Origin: an uncultured Oscillospiraceae bacterium
GTDB lineage: Bacteria; Bacillota; Clostridia; Oscillospirales; Oscillospiraceae
Length of the DNA stretch: 64,000 nt
Assembly: GCA_934597255.1 (NCBI GenBank)
Contig: CAKTQV010000003.1
Location: 62,001 to 126,000 of the forward strand
Direction of reading: 5' to 3'
Below the pieces are notes generated by a model. The model did no database searches. It was not told the origin of the DNA and saw only the letters and a program-made list of their open reading frames with translations. Within the stretch, counting starts at the first letter, position 1, and the number at the start of each line of letters is the position of its first letter. Below, in pieces: positions 1-7,936 of the stretch. A program made the translations under genes and the position numbers.

Positions 1-329
1 TGGATGCCGATCCACAGCATCAGCGTCACACCGAACACGCCGCCCAGCGTCACGCCCGCCCGCCTGCCGGCCAGCAGCAGCCCCGCCGCCGTCAGATTGG
101 ACAGGCCGTTTACGATCAGCAGCGCCCAGCCGGAAAAGGTCAGGTCCTGAAACAGAACGCCGGCAAACGGGAGCACCTGAAAATACGGCAGCATGGCGTC
201 CATGCCCATGAGGCGTCCGCTCGGATCGAGCAGCATCGCGGCCGCTCCCGCCACCGCGCCCAGGCCGATGAACAGCGTCCAGAAGATCAGAATACGCCGC
301 GCCGTCCGGAATCTGGATTTGGTTTTCAT
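1..329 (-). CDS. Membrane protein of unknown function, C-terminus cut by window edge
   Basis: An open minus-strand frame starts at ATG 329-327 and runs off the left edge, so about 109 N-terminal residues are visible. An AGAAGGGG-like ribosome binding site lies just upstream of the ATG. The N-terminus is basic (MKTKSRFRTARR), followed by a hydrophobic segment at about residues 13-34. Two more hydrophobic stretches around residues 50-75 and 78-109 suggest a polytopic inner-membrane protein. Codon composition is GC-rich like the rest of the chromosome, so it probably lies outside the AT-rich island that begins near 460. I do not recognise the family. Confidence 0.6.
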   Translation of the reverse strand, partial: MKTKSRFRTARRILIFWTLFIGLGAVAGAAAMLLDPSGRLMGMDAMLPYFQVLPFAGVLFQDLTFSGWALLIVNGLSNLTAAGLLLAGRRAGVTLGGVFGVTLMLWIGI

Positions 330-461
330 GAAAATTGCCCCTTCTTTCCCCGCTTCACGCCCGCCTGCCGCGGCCGCTCACGGACGCAGGCCCTCTGCGG
401 CGCAAGGCGCAGAGGACCCGATCGTCTCAAGGCGCGACAACGCGCGCCGCGGCGTTTTGCG

Positions 462-537
462 TCAGCGCTGTTCGTACCAGCCGCAGCTCTGGCGCTCCGA
501 CAGGTGATAATACGAACCGTAATGATTAATTTTAGAT
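462..537 (-). pseudogene. C-terminal gene remnant at the left island edge
   Basis: A short minus-strand frame ending at TGA (464-462) reads ...YYHLSERQSCGWYEQR. It is offset from the DUF4176 frame and overlaps its end. The Tyr/Trp/Cys-rich composition looks like real protein rather than a random shadow, but there is no start codon or ribosome binding site for it, so I take it as the last 25 or so codons of a gene removed by recombination. The family is unidentified. It marks the change from AT-rich island to GC-rich chromosome. Confidence 0.3.
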
Positions 538-849
538 AGAGCCGTCAAGAACTGGGAATCTCTGTAGCTGCGGGTTTTTCTTAATGTAATTGTGAATGTT
601 GCTTACAACAACAACATCGTCATCGTCCCGGAAACCTTCAAAAATGACCTTAGCAAGCTGATAGTGGTTAAAGTACGCTATCTGATCACCGGTCAATCCT
701 TCCGGATACGGAACACCGCCATAATCGAAGAAATATTGTTTTCCCTCGTTATTTACATTCAGTGCTCTGGCGATGACAAGAAGCTTTTGAATGCCACCTT
801 TTAATTGGACAACGCTTCCCAGCGGGAGATAGTCAATTGCATTCATCAC
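532..849 (-). CDS. DUF4176-type small protein (toxin/secretion-locus associated)
   Basis: A 105-residue soluble protein with the pattern LPLGSVVQLKGG near the N-terminus, then DYGGVPYPEGL and a charged FRDDDDVVVV stretch. These match my memory of DUF4176, a family found in Firmicutes secretion/polymorphic-toxin loci; its molecular role is unknown. Initiation is at GTG 849 or the next codon ATG 846, with AAAGGA 8-11 nt upstream. It starts 3 nt after the SUKH gene stop and is very likely cotranscribed with it. Base composition is markedly AT-richer than the flanking chromosome, consistent with horizontal origin. Confidence 0.65.
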   Translation of the reverse strand: MMNAIDYLPLGSVVQLKGGIQKLLVIARALNVNNEGKQYFFDYGGVPYPEGLTGDQIAYFNHYQLAKVIFEGFRDDDDVVVVSNIHNYIKKNPQLQRFPVLDGSI

Positions 850-852
850 AAA

Positions 853-1305
853 TCATTTCCTTTCTATAAAATCTCCGAGCATCTCTCGGAATTGTTGAAA
901 TGAATGAGCAATGAAATACGCATTTGAATTATCCTTAGACTCCTCGAAACTGTATGAAGCATCCCAGTAGTATATCCCTGCATCTTCTCCTGATTCAAGC
1001 ATAACTATCAAATTATTCAACAAATCACATCCGATAATGAGCGCATTTTCTGGAAGTTCTGACGCATATTTCCCCATCCATGTCTTAACATCCAGCCAGC
1101 TTTGTTGTAAATTTATCCCAAAAAGTGAATCAATCTCAATTTCCTGTTCCAAAATTGCAACCTTAATGGTTGTATCATCTTGTGAAACAACGCCATTCAT
1201 TGTTAATAAAAAATCAATATAATCAGCGGAAAGGCTTAAATTAAATTTCTTTTGAAATTCACAAATAGCTTGTAAATTTCCATTTCCTAATGCAGTAACT
1301 ACCAT
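853..1305 (-). CDS. SUKH/SMI1-KNR4-type immunity protein
   Basis: A 150-residue protein. I chose ATG 1305 rather than the longer frame because a perfect GGAGG sits 8 nt upstream and the longer frame overlaps the preceding gene. It shows the SMI1/KNR4 (SUKH) pattern: an early FNLSLSADYIDFLLTMNG-like helix, a central acidic stretch and a late YYWDASYSFEES followed by a long helix. SUKH proteins are established immunity partners of polymorphic nuclease toxins, WHH toxins included. The stop of the upstream WHH remnant is only 4 nt away, so the toxin-immunity order is preserved. Function is inferred from fold and context. Confidence 0.75.
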   Translation of the reverse strand: MVVTALGNGNLQAICEFQKKFNLSLSADYIDFLLTMNGVVSQDDTTIKVAILEQEIEIDSLFGINLQQSWLDVKTWMGKYASELPENALIIGCDLLNNLIVMLESGEDAGIYYWDASYSFEESKDNSNAYFIAHSFQQFREMLGDFIERK

Positions 1306-1309
1306 TGAA

Positions 1310-1609
1310 TCAGCCTCCTTTCGCCAGCGAGAAACCGCCTCTGTGTCTGAATTGCTCGTGGTACTCTCTCGGAACAAGTTGCAACGTTTTTCCATCTTCG
1401 TTGTGATGCCATGTCATATTTGAACCCTTGGTGCCCTTCCCTGTCGCACTTTGGGCCTGCTTTATATCAACAGAGTGGTTGGAAGTGTTAAATCCATCAT
1501 CAATTACCTCCAGCTCAATAGTCTCGCCAAACACCTCTAACATCCGTACTTCCAAGGCTGAAAGATACTCTGTATCAGCATCTACCAACACTATTCTTGG
1601 TTTTGCCAT
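1310..1609 (-). CDS. Chimeric gene: receiver-like N-terminus fused to WHH nuclease toxin end
   Basis: A 99-residue frame that appears to join two unrelated pieces. Residues 1-36 (MAKPRIVLVDADTEYLSALE...) resemble the first beta-alpha unit of receiver/TadZ-like regulators, which normally continue for more than 100 residues. Residues 38-99 look like the end of a polymorphic toxin of the HNH/EndoVII class: GFNTSNHSVD, then TWHHNEDG (W67 H68 H69), LQLVPREYH (H84) and FRHRGG (H89), the pattern of the WHH nuclease family. The join is in frame and ends 4 nt before a SUKH gene. It may be a dead deletion product or a small active nuclease without its delivery region; sequence alone cannot decide. Confidence 0.6.
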   Translation of the reverse strand: MAKPRIVLVDADTEYLSALEVRMLEVFGETIELEVIDDGFNTSNHSVDIKQAQSATGKGTKGSNMTWHHNEDGKTLQLVPREYHEQFRHRGGFSLAKGG

Positions 1610-1611
1610 AC

Positions 1612-2538
1612 TTAGCCTCCCTGCAGTTCAAACGTGCTGTTTGCCAGCTTAATTCGATCTCCAACTTGTATAGGAACCGCCTGTCCGCCCTGAAGACGTT
1701 GTCCATTCACATAAGTTCCGTTTGAACTACCCAAATCAGAGATATATGCTTTCATTCCGTTCTGGATGATTTTGCAGTGGATACGGCTGATAGCCGCGTT
1801 GCAGGAAATAGTTCCATCGACGCCATTAACACTCTTCCCAATAACAAAATCCGGCTTATTAATAACAATATCAACATTGATCGGCGTATCTATTCCAACA
1901 AGTCGCAACTGCTGCCCGGTAAGCAGCTTACTGCAAGCAGGCTCTTGAACCGGGTTTCTAGCTTTATTATCGGTCATTTGGATTATCCTTTTTGCTCTTG
2001 AAAAGGTAGCATTCGGCCGAGAACATTCATCTATCAAAACGCGCAGCGAATCGCTGGAGGCCTTTGAGTGATCCACAACCAAAGATCGAATAGCGAAAAG
2101 AATTTCCGCTTCGAATCGCTCTTTTCCGTTTCCTTCGCCGCCATTATTAAGCGGCAAAAATACAAACGAGCACTCCATCGTTTGCATATCTGCAAAAATG
2201 GAATCCAGGCTTCGCTCAACATTATCGAGATTAATAAAACCCGGCGCACATAACTGTTCAGCAGCAGAGAGAATGGCGTCAATTAAACAAATGAGGGTTG
2301 CTTCATCCAAAATTCCCACTGCTGATAACGCTTTTTTCTCCCCGGCTAAATACATCAACTTGGGTTTTCCGTTATAATGATAGGCGACACAAGGTAATAA
2401 TCCTGATTCCAGCATGCCCTGCATCATCTTGTAACGCACCGATGAGAACGCGCCAGTGCCAGACAGCAAATAGCATAGATTCTTTCCTGCCAGGGTTTTA
2501 GCTTCTATCAAATTTGACAGCCGATTCACGTACAACAC
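1612..2538 (-). CDS. DUF6382-like N-terminal domain plus C-terminal FHA domain protein
   Basis: A 308-residue protein without signal peptide or membrane span. Residues 1-200 resemble the DUF6382 region that precedes FHA domains in Clostridia secretion/pilus-type loci. Residues about 225-305 form a clear forkhead-associated (phosphothreonine-binding) domain with SRIHCKI and LGSSNGTYVNG. FHA domains bind Thr-phosphorylated partners, so this is probably an adaptor for a phosphorylation-controlled secretion or surface system whose kinase is not in this window. It ends 2 nt before the chimeric toxin gene and is divergent from the M50-like gene. Confidence 0.7.
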   Translation of the reverse strand: MLYVNRLSNLIEAKTLAGKNLCYLLSGTGAFSSVRYKMMQGMLESGLLPCVAYHYNGKPKLMYLAGEKKALSAVGILDEATLICLIDAILSAAEQLCAPGFINLDNVERSLDSIFADMQTMECSFVFLPLNNGGEGNGKERFEAEILFAIRSLVVDHSKASSDSLRVLIDECSRPNATFSRAKRIIQMTDNKARNPVQEPACSKLLTGQQLRLVGIDTPINVDIVINKPDFVIGKSVNGVDGTISCNAAISRIHCKIIQNGMKAYISDLGSSNGTYVNGQRLQGGQAVPIQVGDRIKLANSTFELQGG

Positions 2539-2575
2539 TCCGGATTATTTGTAGATTCTTACACTTCGATCGTGG

Positions 2576-2581
2576 TATAAT
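2576..2581 (+). promoter_or_regulatory. Putative -10 element for the M50-like gene
   Basis: TATAAT lies 17 nt ahead of the first candidate start of the M50-like gene, in the short gap between divergent genes. The matching -35 is poor (AGATTC at 17-nt spacing). Confidence 0.35.
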
Positions 2582-2598
2582 AAAAAAAAGGATGTGAA

Positions 2599-3159
2599 TT
2601 GCTTGTGCCAAGAAAACTGACAAAGCTGGTGCTTTTAATGTTGATCAGCTTTGTGACACTTTTTATAATCTACCCGCTGCTTCATGAACTGGGCCATGCC
2701 CTTGCCACAATGCTCTTGGGTGGCCGCATCAGCGGCTTTTCTCTATCCCCGCTTCCTCATGTAGAGAGCGCGCTTCCCTACAACTCACCCCCCATTAAAA
2801 CAGCCGTGATAAGTCTATCCGGGATGCTTTTCCCTGTATTGCTGTGCATTCCTTTTTTAAAGCTTCAGCGCTTTGGTGGCTATGTTGTAGTTCTAATCCT
2901 GCTTATCTCCGCCATTGCATGTGTAGTAGAGTTATGTATCGCAATTCAGTACGCCGCGGGCGATATCGTCGAGAACGACGATATCGTAGTATTCCTAGAA
3001 GCTACGGCGCCCGCCATGCGTTTGTCGTACCTTTTTACGGGTGGACTCGCCCTCATCTGCTTTATACTAATGGCGATTTCAAACCCGCTCACGAAATTGG
3101 AACAAATCGCTCGGCCAATAAAGTCGTCAAGCCGCAAATACAGCGGGAAGAACAGCTGA
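2599..3159 (+). CDS. M50-like membrane metallopeptidase (HELGH)
   Basis: A 186-residue polytopic membrane protein with a zinc-protease HExxH motif, H29-E-L-G-H33, inside the first hydrophobic segment. This is the arrangement of site-2-protease/M50-type intramembrane peptidases, but the protein is shorter than full M50 enzymes and I see no clear second-metal LDG motif. The start is TTG 2599 or GTG 2605; AAAGGATG lies 7-13 nt upstream. It is the only plus-strand gene of the island, and its TGA abuts the stop of the VWA-FHA gene (convergent, no gap). A role in processing island surface proteins is only an inference. Confidence 0.6.
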   Translation: MLVPRKLTKLVLLMLISFVTLFIIYPLLHELGHALATMLLGGRISGFSLSPLPHVESALPYNSPPIKTAVISLSGMLFPVLLCIPFLKLQRFGGYVVVLILLISAIACVVELCIAIQYAAGDIVENDDIVVFLEATAPAMRLSYLFTGGLALICFILMAISNPLTKLEQIARPIKSSSRKYSGKNS

Positions 3160-4806
3160 TCAACACTGTGTCAATTCCAATCGGATATGACCAAGCTCAA
3201 TCTCATCCCCATGCATGATCTCCTGCCCGGAGATGCCGTCAGCCTGATAACGAAGGCCATTACTAATAACAAAGGTGCCATTATGAGAGTCGCAGTCCTT
3301 CACATATAACCGCCCACCATCGCGTATTATCTCGCAATGCGTTCCTGAGACAGCGGAATCGCGAAGAACAATATCATTGATACCATCACGTCTTCCGATA
3401 GTTATTCTATCCTTGCTCTTCACGGTGTAGGAGCGTCCCTGGGATTGATCTGTCAGTACGATCGTACCGCCCCCCATATACCCATCCAGCGGCATGGTTC
3501 CGGTTTCGCCGGAATCGCCCAACGACACAGTACCAGCCTCGCCGTATCCGCCGCCATATCCATAGCCATCATCCAAATCCGACGGCTTCGCTTTTTTTGC
3601 CTTTCTCTTTTTCAAGAGTAAAAGCAAGAAGATGCCTGCTCCCATAACCACAGCGACTGCGCAGCCGATATAGATATACAGGACATAGCTTCCTCCACGC
3701 TCGGTTTCGGCATCCTCATTTTCTCCGACTTCCCCAGAGGAAGTCTCTTCCGAAGACAGTTCCTGCGTGGACGGCTCTTCCTCTGTTTTTTCGACGCTTA
3801 CAGCCTCCGCCATAGCAGGTTCAGCATCATCTGCACCCGCCCCGGCATCCTCAGTATGTGTTTCCTCGGTTTCTTCCGTCGTTTTACTGTCAACAACGGC
3901 ATCCGATATGTTCTTTATCCGAAAGTCAACACTGTCATCTACCGTAAAGCCGCCGTTGGTGATTGTAAGGACAACAGCCTTCTCGGACCCATCTGCCAAA
4001 TCTGCCGGGATAGCAGCGGAAGCAGCGTAGCCGCCGGAAATATAAGATCGCAAGCTGTTAAATCCATCGGCGATCTCATCTTCACTGCGGCTGAAAATAG
4101 CGCCGCCCGTTGACCTTGCGACCGCTCCCAGCGCCGCCAGGCCTTCAGAGTTACTTCCGGTGTTGATTCCAATAGCGCAGATCGAAATTCCCGCCGCAGA
4201 TGCATTTTTTTTGACTTCCTGAATATTGGATTCATCCGCCCAATCTTCACCATCCGATACGACCACAACTACCCGACGCATCGGCAGTTGACTGTTCTGC
4301 CGCTTTGCCAAATCAATTGCGCGGAGCATGCCCGCATACAAGGTCGTCGCACCGCTCACACTCTCCAAGCCGTTTACAACTGCATTAAGTGTATTCTTAT
4401 TGTCTGTAAAATCCGAAACCGTCACAACCTCCGTGCCGAAGGTAACGATGGCCATCTTATCCTGGCTGCTCATATTGTTTACATATGTCTGAACGCCGGA
4501 CTTGACACTGGAAAACTGTTCTGCGCTGAGCGAGCCGGAAATATCAATCGCAAACACAAATGCCGTCCCATCGCCCGTTGATTGCAGTTCCGGCGCAAGC
4601 ACCTGGTTTGATAACTCCAACTTGATCTGACTGCTTTCAATGCCGCTCAAACACTCGGAATTTTCATCCAGCGCGTGGAAAAACACATACAGCTGATCGC
4701 CATTTTGAACGATCTGGTTAATGTCAACCGTTGTCAACGAGGCCGCAAACGCCGTTGAGCTCAGGAGCATCGCAAGGCATATAAATAAAACGCAAAATTT
4801 CTTCAT
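3160..4806 (-). CDS. Membrane-anchored VWA domain protein with C-terminal FHA domain
   Basis: A 548-residue protein. A signal peptide occupies about residues 1-21 (ending AFAA). An extracytoplasmic von Willebrand A domain spans about 55-250, with the metal-site motif DISGS, a later ATTLYAG threonine loop and VVVVSDGEDW. A Glu/Thr-rich acidic linker (about 305-370) leads to one transmembrane helix (about 372-395), a KKRK stop-transfer and a cytoplasmic FHA domain with IGRRDG, SGTHCEI and SHNGTF. The topology joins external ligand binding to internal phosphothreonine recognition. It is divided from the upstream Ig-like gene by a terminator. Confidence 0.8.
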   Translation of the reverse strand: MKKFCVLFICLAMLLSSTAFAASLTTVDINQIVQNGDQLYVFFHALDENSECLSGIESSQIKLELSNQVLAPELQSTGDGTAFVFAIDISGSLSAEQFSSVKSGVQTYVNNMSSQDKMAIVTFGTEVVTVSDFTDNKNTLNAVVNGLESVSGATTLYAGMLRAIDLAKRQNSQLPMRRVVVVVSDGEDWADESNIQEVKKNASAAGISICAIGINTGSNSEGLAALGAVARSTGGAIFSRSEDEIADGFNSLRSYISGGYAASAAIPADLADGSEKAVVLTITNGGFTVDDSVDFRIKNISDAVVDSKTTEETEETHTEDAGAGADDAEPAMAEAVSVEKTEEEPSTQELSSEETSSGEVGENEDAETERGGSYVLYIYIGCAVAVVMGAGIFLLLLLKKRKAKKAKPSDLDDGYGYGGGYGEAGTVSLGDSGETGTMPLDGYMGGGTIVLTDQSQGRSYTVKSKDRITIGRRDGINDIVLRDSAVSGTHCEIIRDGGRLYVKDCDSHNGTFVISNGLRYQADGISGQEIMHGDEIELGHIRLELTQC

Positions 4807-4832
4807 GTTTGATTACTCCCGCTGATAACCGA

Positions 4833-4866
4833 AAAGGGCCGCCTGTATATGGCGGCCCTTTTGTTT
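4833..4866 (-). terminator. Intrinsic terminator after the Ig-like gene
   Basis: An 11-bp perfect stem (AAAGGGCCGCC / GGCGGCCCTTT) with a 7-nt loop is flanked by T-rich DNA on both sides. It lies directly downstream of the 4870-5637 frame on the minus strand. Confidence 0.75.
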
Positions 4867-4869
4867 TAC

Positions 4870-5637
4870 TTAGTGCAAATGAGAGGCCGTCTTTTTCTTG
4901 CTTTCTTCATCCTTGCTGCGGAAAATTATGAACCCGGCAACGATAAGCAGGGCAAACACGCCGCCGATGGAGCCATAAAACAGGGGCTTATTTGCATAGT
5001 AACGAATCCAAAGGCTGCTTGAGATCGTGAAGTCCAGAATTTCCTGTTCCACATTCTGGTTGCCGGCCTTATCAGTGCAGACGACCAAGACGCTTTGCTT
5101 GGAAGTCGCAGCACTCGTTCCTTCCTTCAGCTCAAAGGTGTAGCTGTCGCCGTCCTGTGTAACGTTCAATTCTTCGGCAAGCCATGTCACCTTACCGGCG
5201 GCATCCGTCTCATACCAAATGTAATTTCCATTGGCGTCCTTCTCCGCCGTGCTGTCAAGGTGGTACACATGAACCGTATCCAACGCAATATTATCGCTGC
5301 AATTGAGCGTCACAACACGAGTCTCCTCGTTGTAGATCTTGCCGGCTTCCAGATTCATTGCGACAAAGATAGGCGGCGTCTTGTCAACGATAAAGGTGAT
5401 CTCAAAGTTCTTCTCAGCCGTATTGTTCTGAGAAATGTTCCCGGCAGCGTCAACGGAGTAGACCGTTATGGTATAAACGCCGTCCTCCTCGAACAGGCTC
5501 TTGTTGAGAACGTACTCATATACATTCCAGCCCGATTCGTTCTTCTCGGGGGGCACCTGATAGAAGTAGTCCTTTCCATTTACCAGATCGCGGCTGTTGT
5601 TATCATGGGTCAGCGTAAGGTGGATGGATGGTACCAC
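4870..5637 (-). pseudogene. 5'-truncated Ig-like/cadherin-like membrane-anchored surface protein
   Basis: The frame holds about 255 residues: two Ig-like/bacterial cadherin-type repeats (VYTITVYSVDAAGNIS, then ALDTVHVYHLDS and SVLVVCTDKAGN), then a C-terminal transmembrane helix (about residues 218-240) and a basic tail ending KKKTASHLH. The only available start is GTG 5637, which lacks a convincing ribosome binding site; there is no signal peptide, and an in-frame stop lies 9 codons upstream. The family is exported, so the gene has almost certainly lost its 5' end where it meets the helicase remnant. Any product would probably not reach the surface. Confidence 0.6.
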
Positions 5638-5704
5638 AAAGCCAGAAAAACCGAACTTATACTATTTTTATTCTGCAAACACAAAATAGCTTTCTATTGC
5701 GGCG

Positions 5705-5925
5705 ATGTGTCGCTTGGCTCAAAGCTCCTCACACTTTCTCACGTTGGCCTATGCGCTGACGGTTCACAAAAGTCAGGGCAGCCAGTGTGATTCCGTGATC
5801 ATGTCGGCCAGCACGGATCGCCAAAAGATGCTCCGGTGAAATCTCTTTTACACAGCAATTTCAAGGGCAAAAAGCAAGTCATCCTTGTCGGCTGCAAAGA
5901 GGCGCTGCACATCAACCGCAATTCG
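5705..5925 (+). pseudogene. Broken C-terminal end of a RecD/TraA-like DNA helicase
   Basis: Reading plus strand from 5705 gives LAYALTVHKSQGSQCDSVIM, the motif V region of superfamily-1B helicases (RecD2, TraA, AAA_30). An in-frame TGA at 5837-5839 interrupts it, and the same frame continues as NLFYTAISRAK, the motif VI region. A one-base shift near 5870 then restores KKQVILVGCKEALH. One stop plus one indel and no 5' part mean a decayed remnant. Such helicases occur on conjugative elements, so this is probably the scar of an element once inserted beside the tRNA-Leu gene. Confidence 0.75.
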
Positions 5926-5960
5926 ATTGCAGATACCGAAATGGGTACGATAGGAAAAGA

Positions 5961-5995
5961 AAAAACCTTGAAACCGTAATGGTTTCAAGGTTTTT
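5961..5995 (-). terminator. Intrinsic terminator of tRNA-Leu
   Basis: A perfect 10-bp stem (CCTTGAAACC / GGTTTCAAGG) with a 5-nt loop is followed by a T run on either strand. It sits 2 nt past the tRNA CCA end and may act in both directions. Confidence 0.85.
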
Positions 5996-5996
5996 A

Positions 5997-6084
5997 TGGT
6001 GCGCGAGGCGGGACTTGAACCCGCACGCCCGGAGTGAGCACTAGAACCTGAATCTAGCGAGTCTGCCAATTCCACCACTCGCGC
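5997..6084 (-). tRNA. tRNA-Leu(CAG)
   Basis: Minus-strand cloverleaf: acceptor arm GCGCGAG pairs with CTCGCGC; the D-loop region holds GTGGAATTGGCAGAC; the anticodon stem CTAGA/TCTAG carries loop TTCAGGT, giving anticodon CAG (codon CUG). A long class II variable arm and the T-arm GCGGGTTCAAGTCCCGC follow. The discriminator is A and CCA is encoded. The AT-rich island lies on its 3' side, the usual position for tRNA-targeted integration, but I found no second copy of the tRNA 3' end at the far edge. Confidence 0.95.
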
Positions 6085-6157
6085 ATATCGGGCGTCTTGT
6101 TTGACGCCCGATTATAATAGCATTGAATGCGCGTATTGTCAAGCGGATTTTCCCGCT

Positions 6158-7918
6158 TTATGCAAGATTTTTCTCCAGCGTATCCAGACATCCGGCCAGC
6201 TCCCGCGGAAGCTTATCGCCGAATTTCTTATAAAACGTCCGGATGCCGGCCGCCTCCTCGCGCCACAGCGCCGTGTCCACATCCAGAAGCCCCTTCAGCG
6301 CCTCGCGCGACACGCCGGAGCCCTCCAGATCGATGTCCTCCGCCTTCGGCAGCCAGCCGATGGCCGTCTCCCGGGCGTCCGCCTCGCCATAGCAGCGCTT
6401 GAGCACCCATTCGACCACGCGCAGATTGTCGCCGAAGCCCGGCCAGATGAACTCGCCCCGATCGTCGGTGCGGAACCAGTTGACGTTAAATATTTTCGGC
6501 GGATTGGTCAGCTTCTTCTCCATGTCGAGCCAGTGCTGCCAGTAATCGGCCATGTGATAGCCGCAGAACGGCAGCATCGCCATCGGGTCGCGGCGCACCT
6601 CGCCCACCTGCCCCTCGGCGGCGGCGGTCTTTTCCGAGGCCATCACGGAGCCGACGAACACGCCGTGCGTCCAGTCGCGGCTCTGATACACCAGCGGGGC
6701 CGTTTTGGCGCGGCGGCCGCCGAACAGGATCGCGTCGATGGGCACGCCCATGGGGTTGTCGAATTCGGGGCTGATGCACGGGCAGTTCTTCGCCGGCGCG
6801 GTGAAGCGGGAGTTCGGGTGCGCGCCCTTGGAGCCGTCCGAGGGATCCCACGGCTCGCCCTTCCAGTTGAGCGCGTCCGTCGGGGGATTTTTGTCCATGC
6901 CCTCCCACCAGACGGTGCCGTCCGGCTTGAGAACGACGTTGGTGAAGATGGAGTCCCGGGCGCAGGAGGCCAGCGCGTTGGGATTGGACTTGGCGCTCGT
7001 GCCGGGCGCCACGCCAAAGAAGCCGTATTCGGGGTTGACGGCCCAGAGCCGTCCGTCCGGGCCGGGGCGCAGCCACGCAATGTCGTCGCCCACGGTCCAG
7101 CATTTCCACCCCTTCTCCCGATAGACCTCCGGGGGAATAAGCATGGCGAGATTCGTCTTGCCGCAGGCGGACGGGAACGCGCCGCAGACATAGCGCGTCT
7201 CGCCCTGCGGGTTCTGCACGCCGAGAATGAGCATATGCTCGGCGAGCCAGCCCTCGTCGCGCGCCAGGCACGACGCGATGCGCAGCGCGAAGCATTTCTT
7301 CCCCAGCAGGACGTTCCCGCCGTAGCCGGAGTTGACGGACATGATGTAGTTTTCCTGCGGGAAATGGACAATGTAGCGCTTGGACTCGTCCAGCTCCGCC
7401 TTGGAGTGAAGGCCCTTTATGTAGTCGGCGCTGTCACCCAGCGCCTCAAAGACCTGGTTGCCCACGCGGGTCATGATGGCCATGGACACAACGACATAGA
7501 TGCTGTCGGTCAGCTCCACGCCGTACTTGGCAAAGGGCGAGCCGACGATGGACATGGAGTACGGGATGACATACATCGTCCGGCCCTTCATGCAGCCGTC
7601 GTAAATGCCGCGCAGCAGATGCTTCATATCGGCCGGCGCCATCCAGTTGTTCGTCGGGCCGGCGTCCTCCTCCCGCTCGCAGCAGATGAACGTGCGCGCC
7701 TCCACGCGGGCCACGTCGTTCACCGCGCTGCGGTGGTACACGCAGCCGGGCAGCTTTTCCTCGTTGAGCTTGATAAGCTCGCCGGTAATGAACGCCTCGC
7801 GGCGCAGCTCGGCAAGCTGCTGCTCGCTTCCGTCGATCCACACGATCCGTTCGGGCCTGCACAGCTCCGCGCAGCGCTCGACCCAGTGGATAACGTGCTG
7901 ATTGTTTGTGTTCGGCAT
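6158..7918 (-). CDS. pckG: Phosphoenolpyruvate carboxykinase (GTP)
   Basis: A 586-residue protein, about the usual length of GTP-type PEPCK, which interconverts oxaloacetate and PEP with GTP/GDP in the cytosol. It has the family P-loop FPSACGKTN (residues 248-256), the kinase-2 segment WTVGDDIAW about 20 residues later, and the substrate-loop region YGGNVLLGKKCF. Firmicutes more commonly carry the unrelated ATP-dependent enzyme. In fermentative gut bacteria PEPCK often runs toward CO2 fixation into oxaloacetate; that direction is an inference here. It follows rsmA by 18 nt on the same strand, with a good purine-rich site ahead of ATG 7918. Confidence 0.95.
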   Translation of the reverse strand: MPNTNNQHVIHWVERCAELCRPERIVWIDGSEQQLAELRREAFITGELIKLNEEKLPGCVYHRSAVNDVARVEARTFICCEREEDAGPTNNWMAPADMKHLLRGIYDGCMKGRTMYVIPYSMSIVGSPFAKYGVELTDSIYVVVSMAIMTRVGNQVFEALGDSADYIKGLHSKAELDESKRYIVHFPQENYIMSVNSGYGGNVLLGKKCFALRIASCLARDEGWLAEHMLILGVQNPQGETRYVCGAFPSACGKTNLAMLIPPEVYREKGWKCWTVGDDIAWLRPGPDGRLWAVNPEYGFFGVAPGTSAKSNPNALASCARDSIFTNVVLKPDGTVWWEGMDKNPPTDALNWKGEPWDPSDGSKGAHPNSRFTAPAKNCPCISPEFDNPMGVPIDAILFGGRRAKTAPLVYQSRDWTHGVFVGSVMASEKTAAAEGQVGEVRRDPMAMLPFCGYHMADYWQHWLDMEKKLTNPPKIFNVNWFRTDDRGEFIWPGFGDNLRVVEWVLKRCYGEADARETAIGWLPKAEDIDLEGSGVSREALKGLLDVDTALWREEAAGIRTFYKKFGDKLPRELAGCLDTLEKNLA

Positions 7919-7936
7919 AATGGTTCCTCCGTCGGT

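Noticed and set aside
350..6100. Direct repeat of the tRNA-Leu 3' end as an attachment site
   Set aside because: I looked for the T-arm/acceptor sequence near the left edge of the island and found none, so no att duplication is claimed; it may lie outside the window or be lost.
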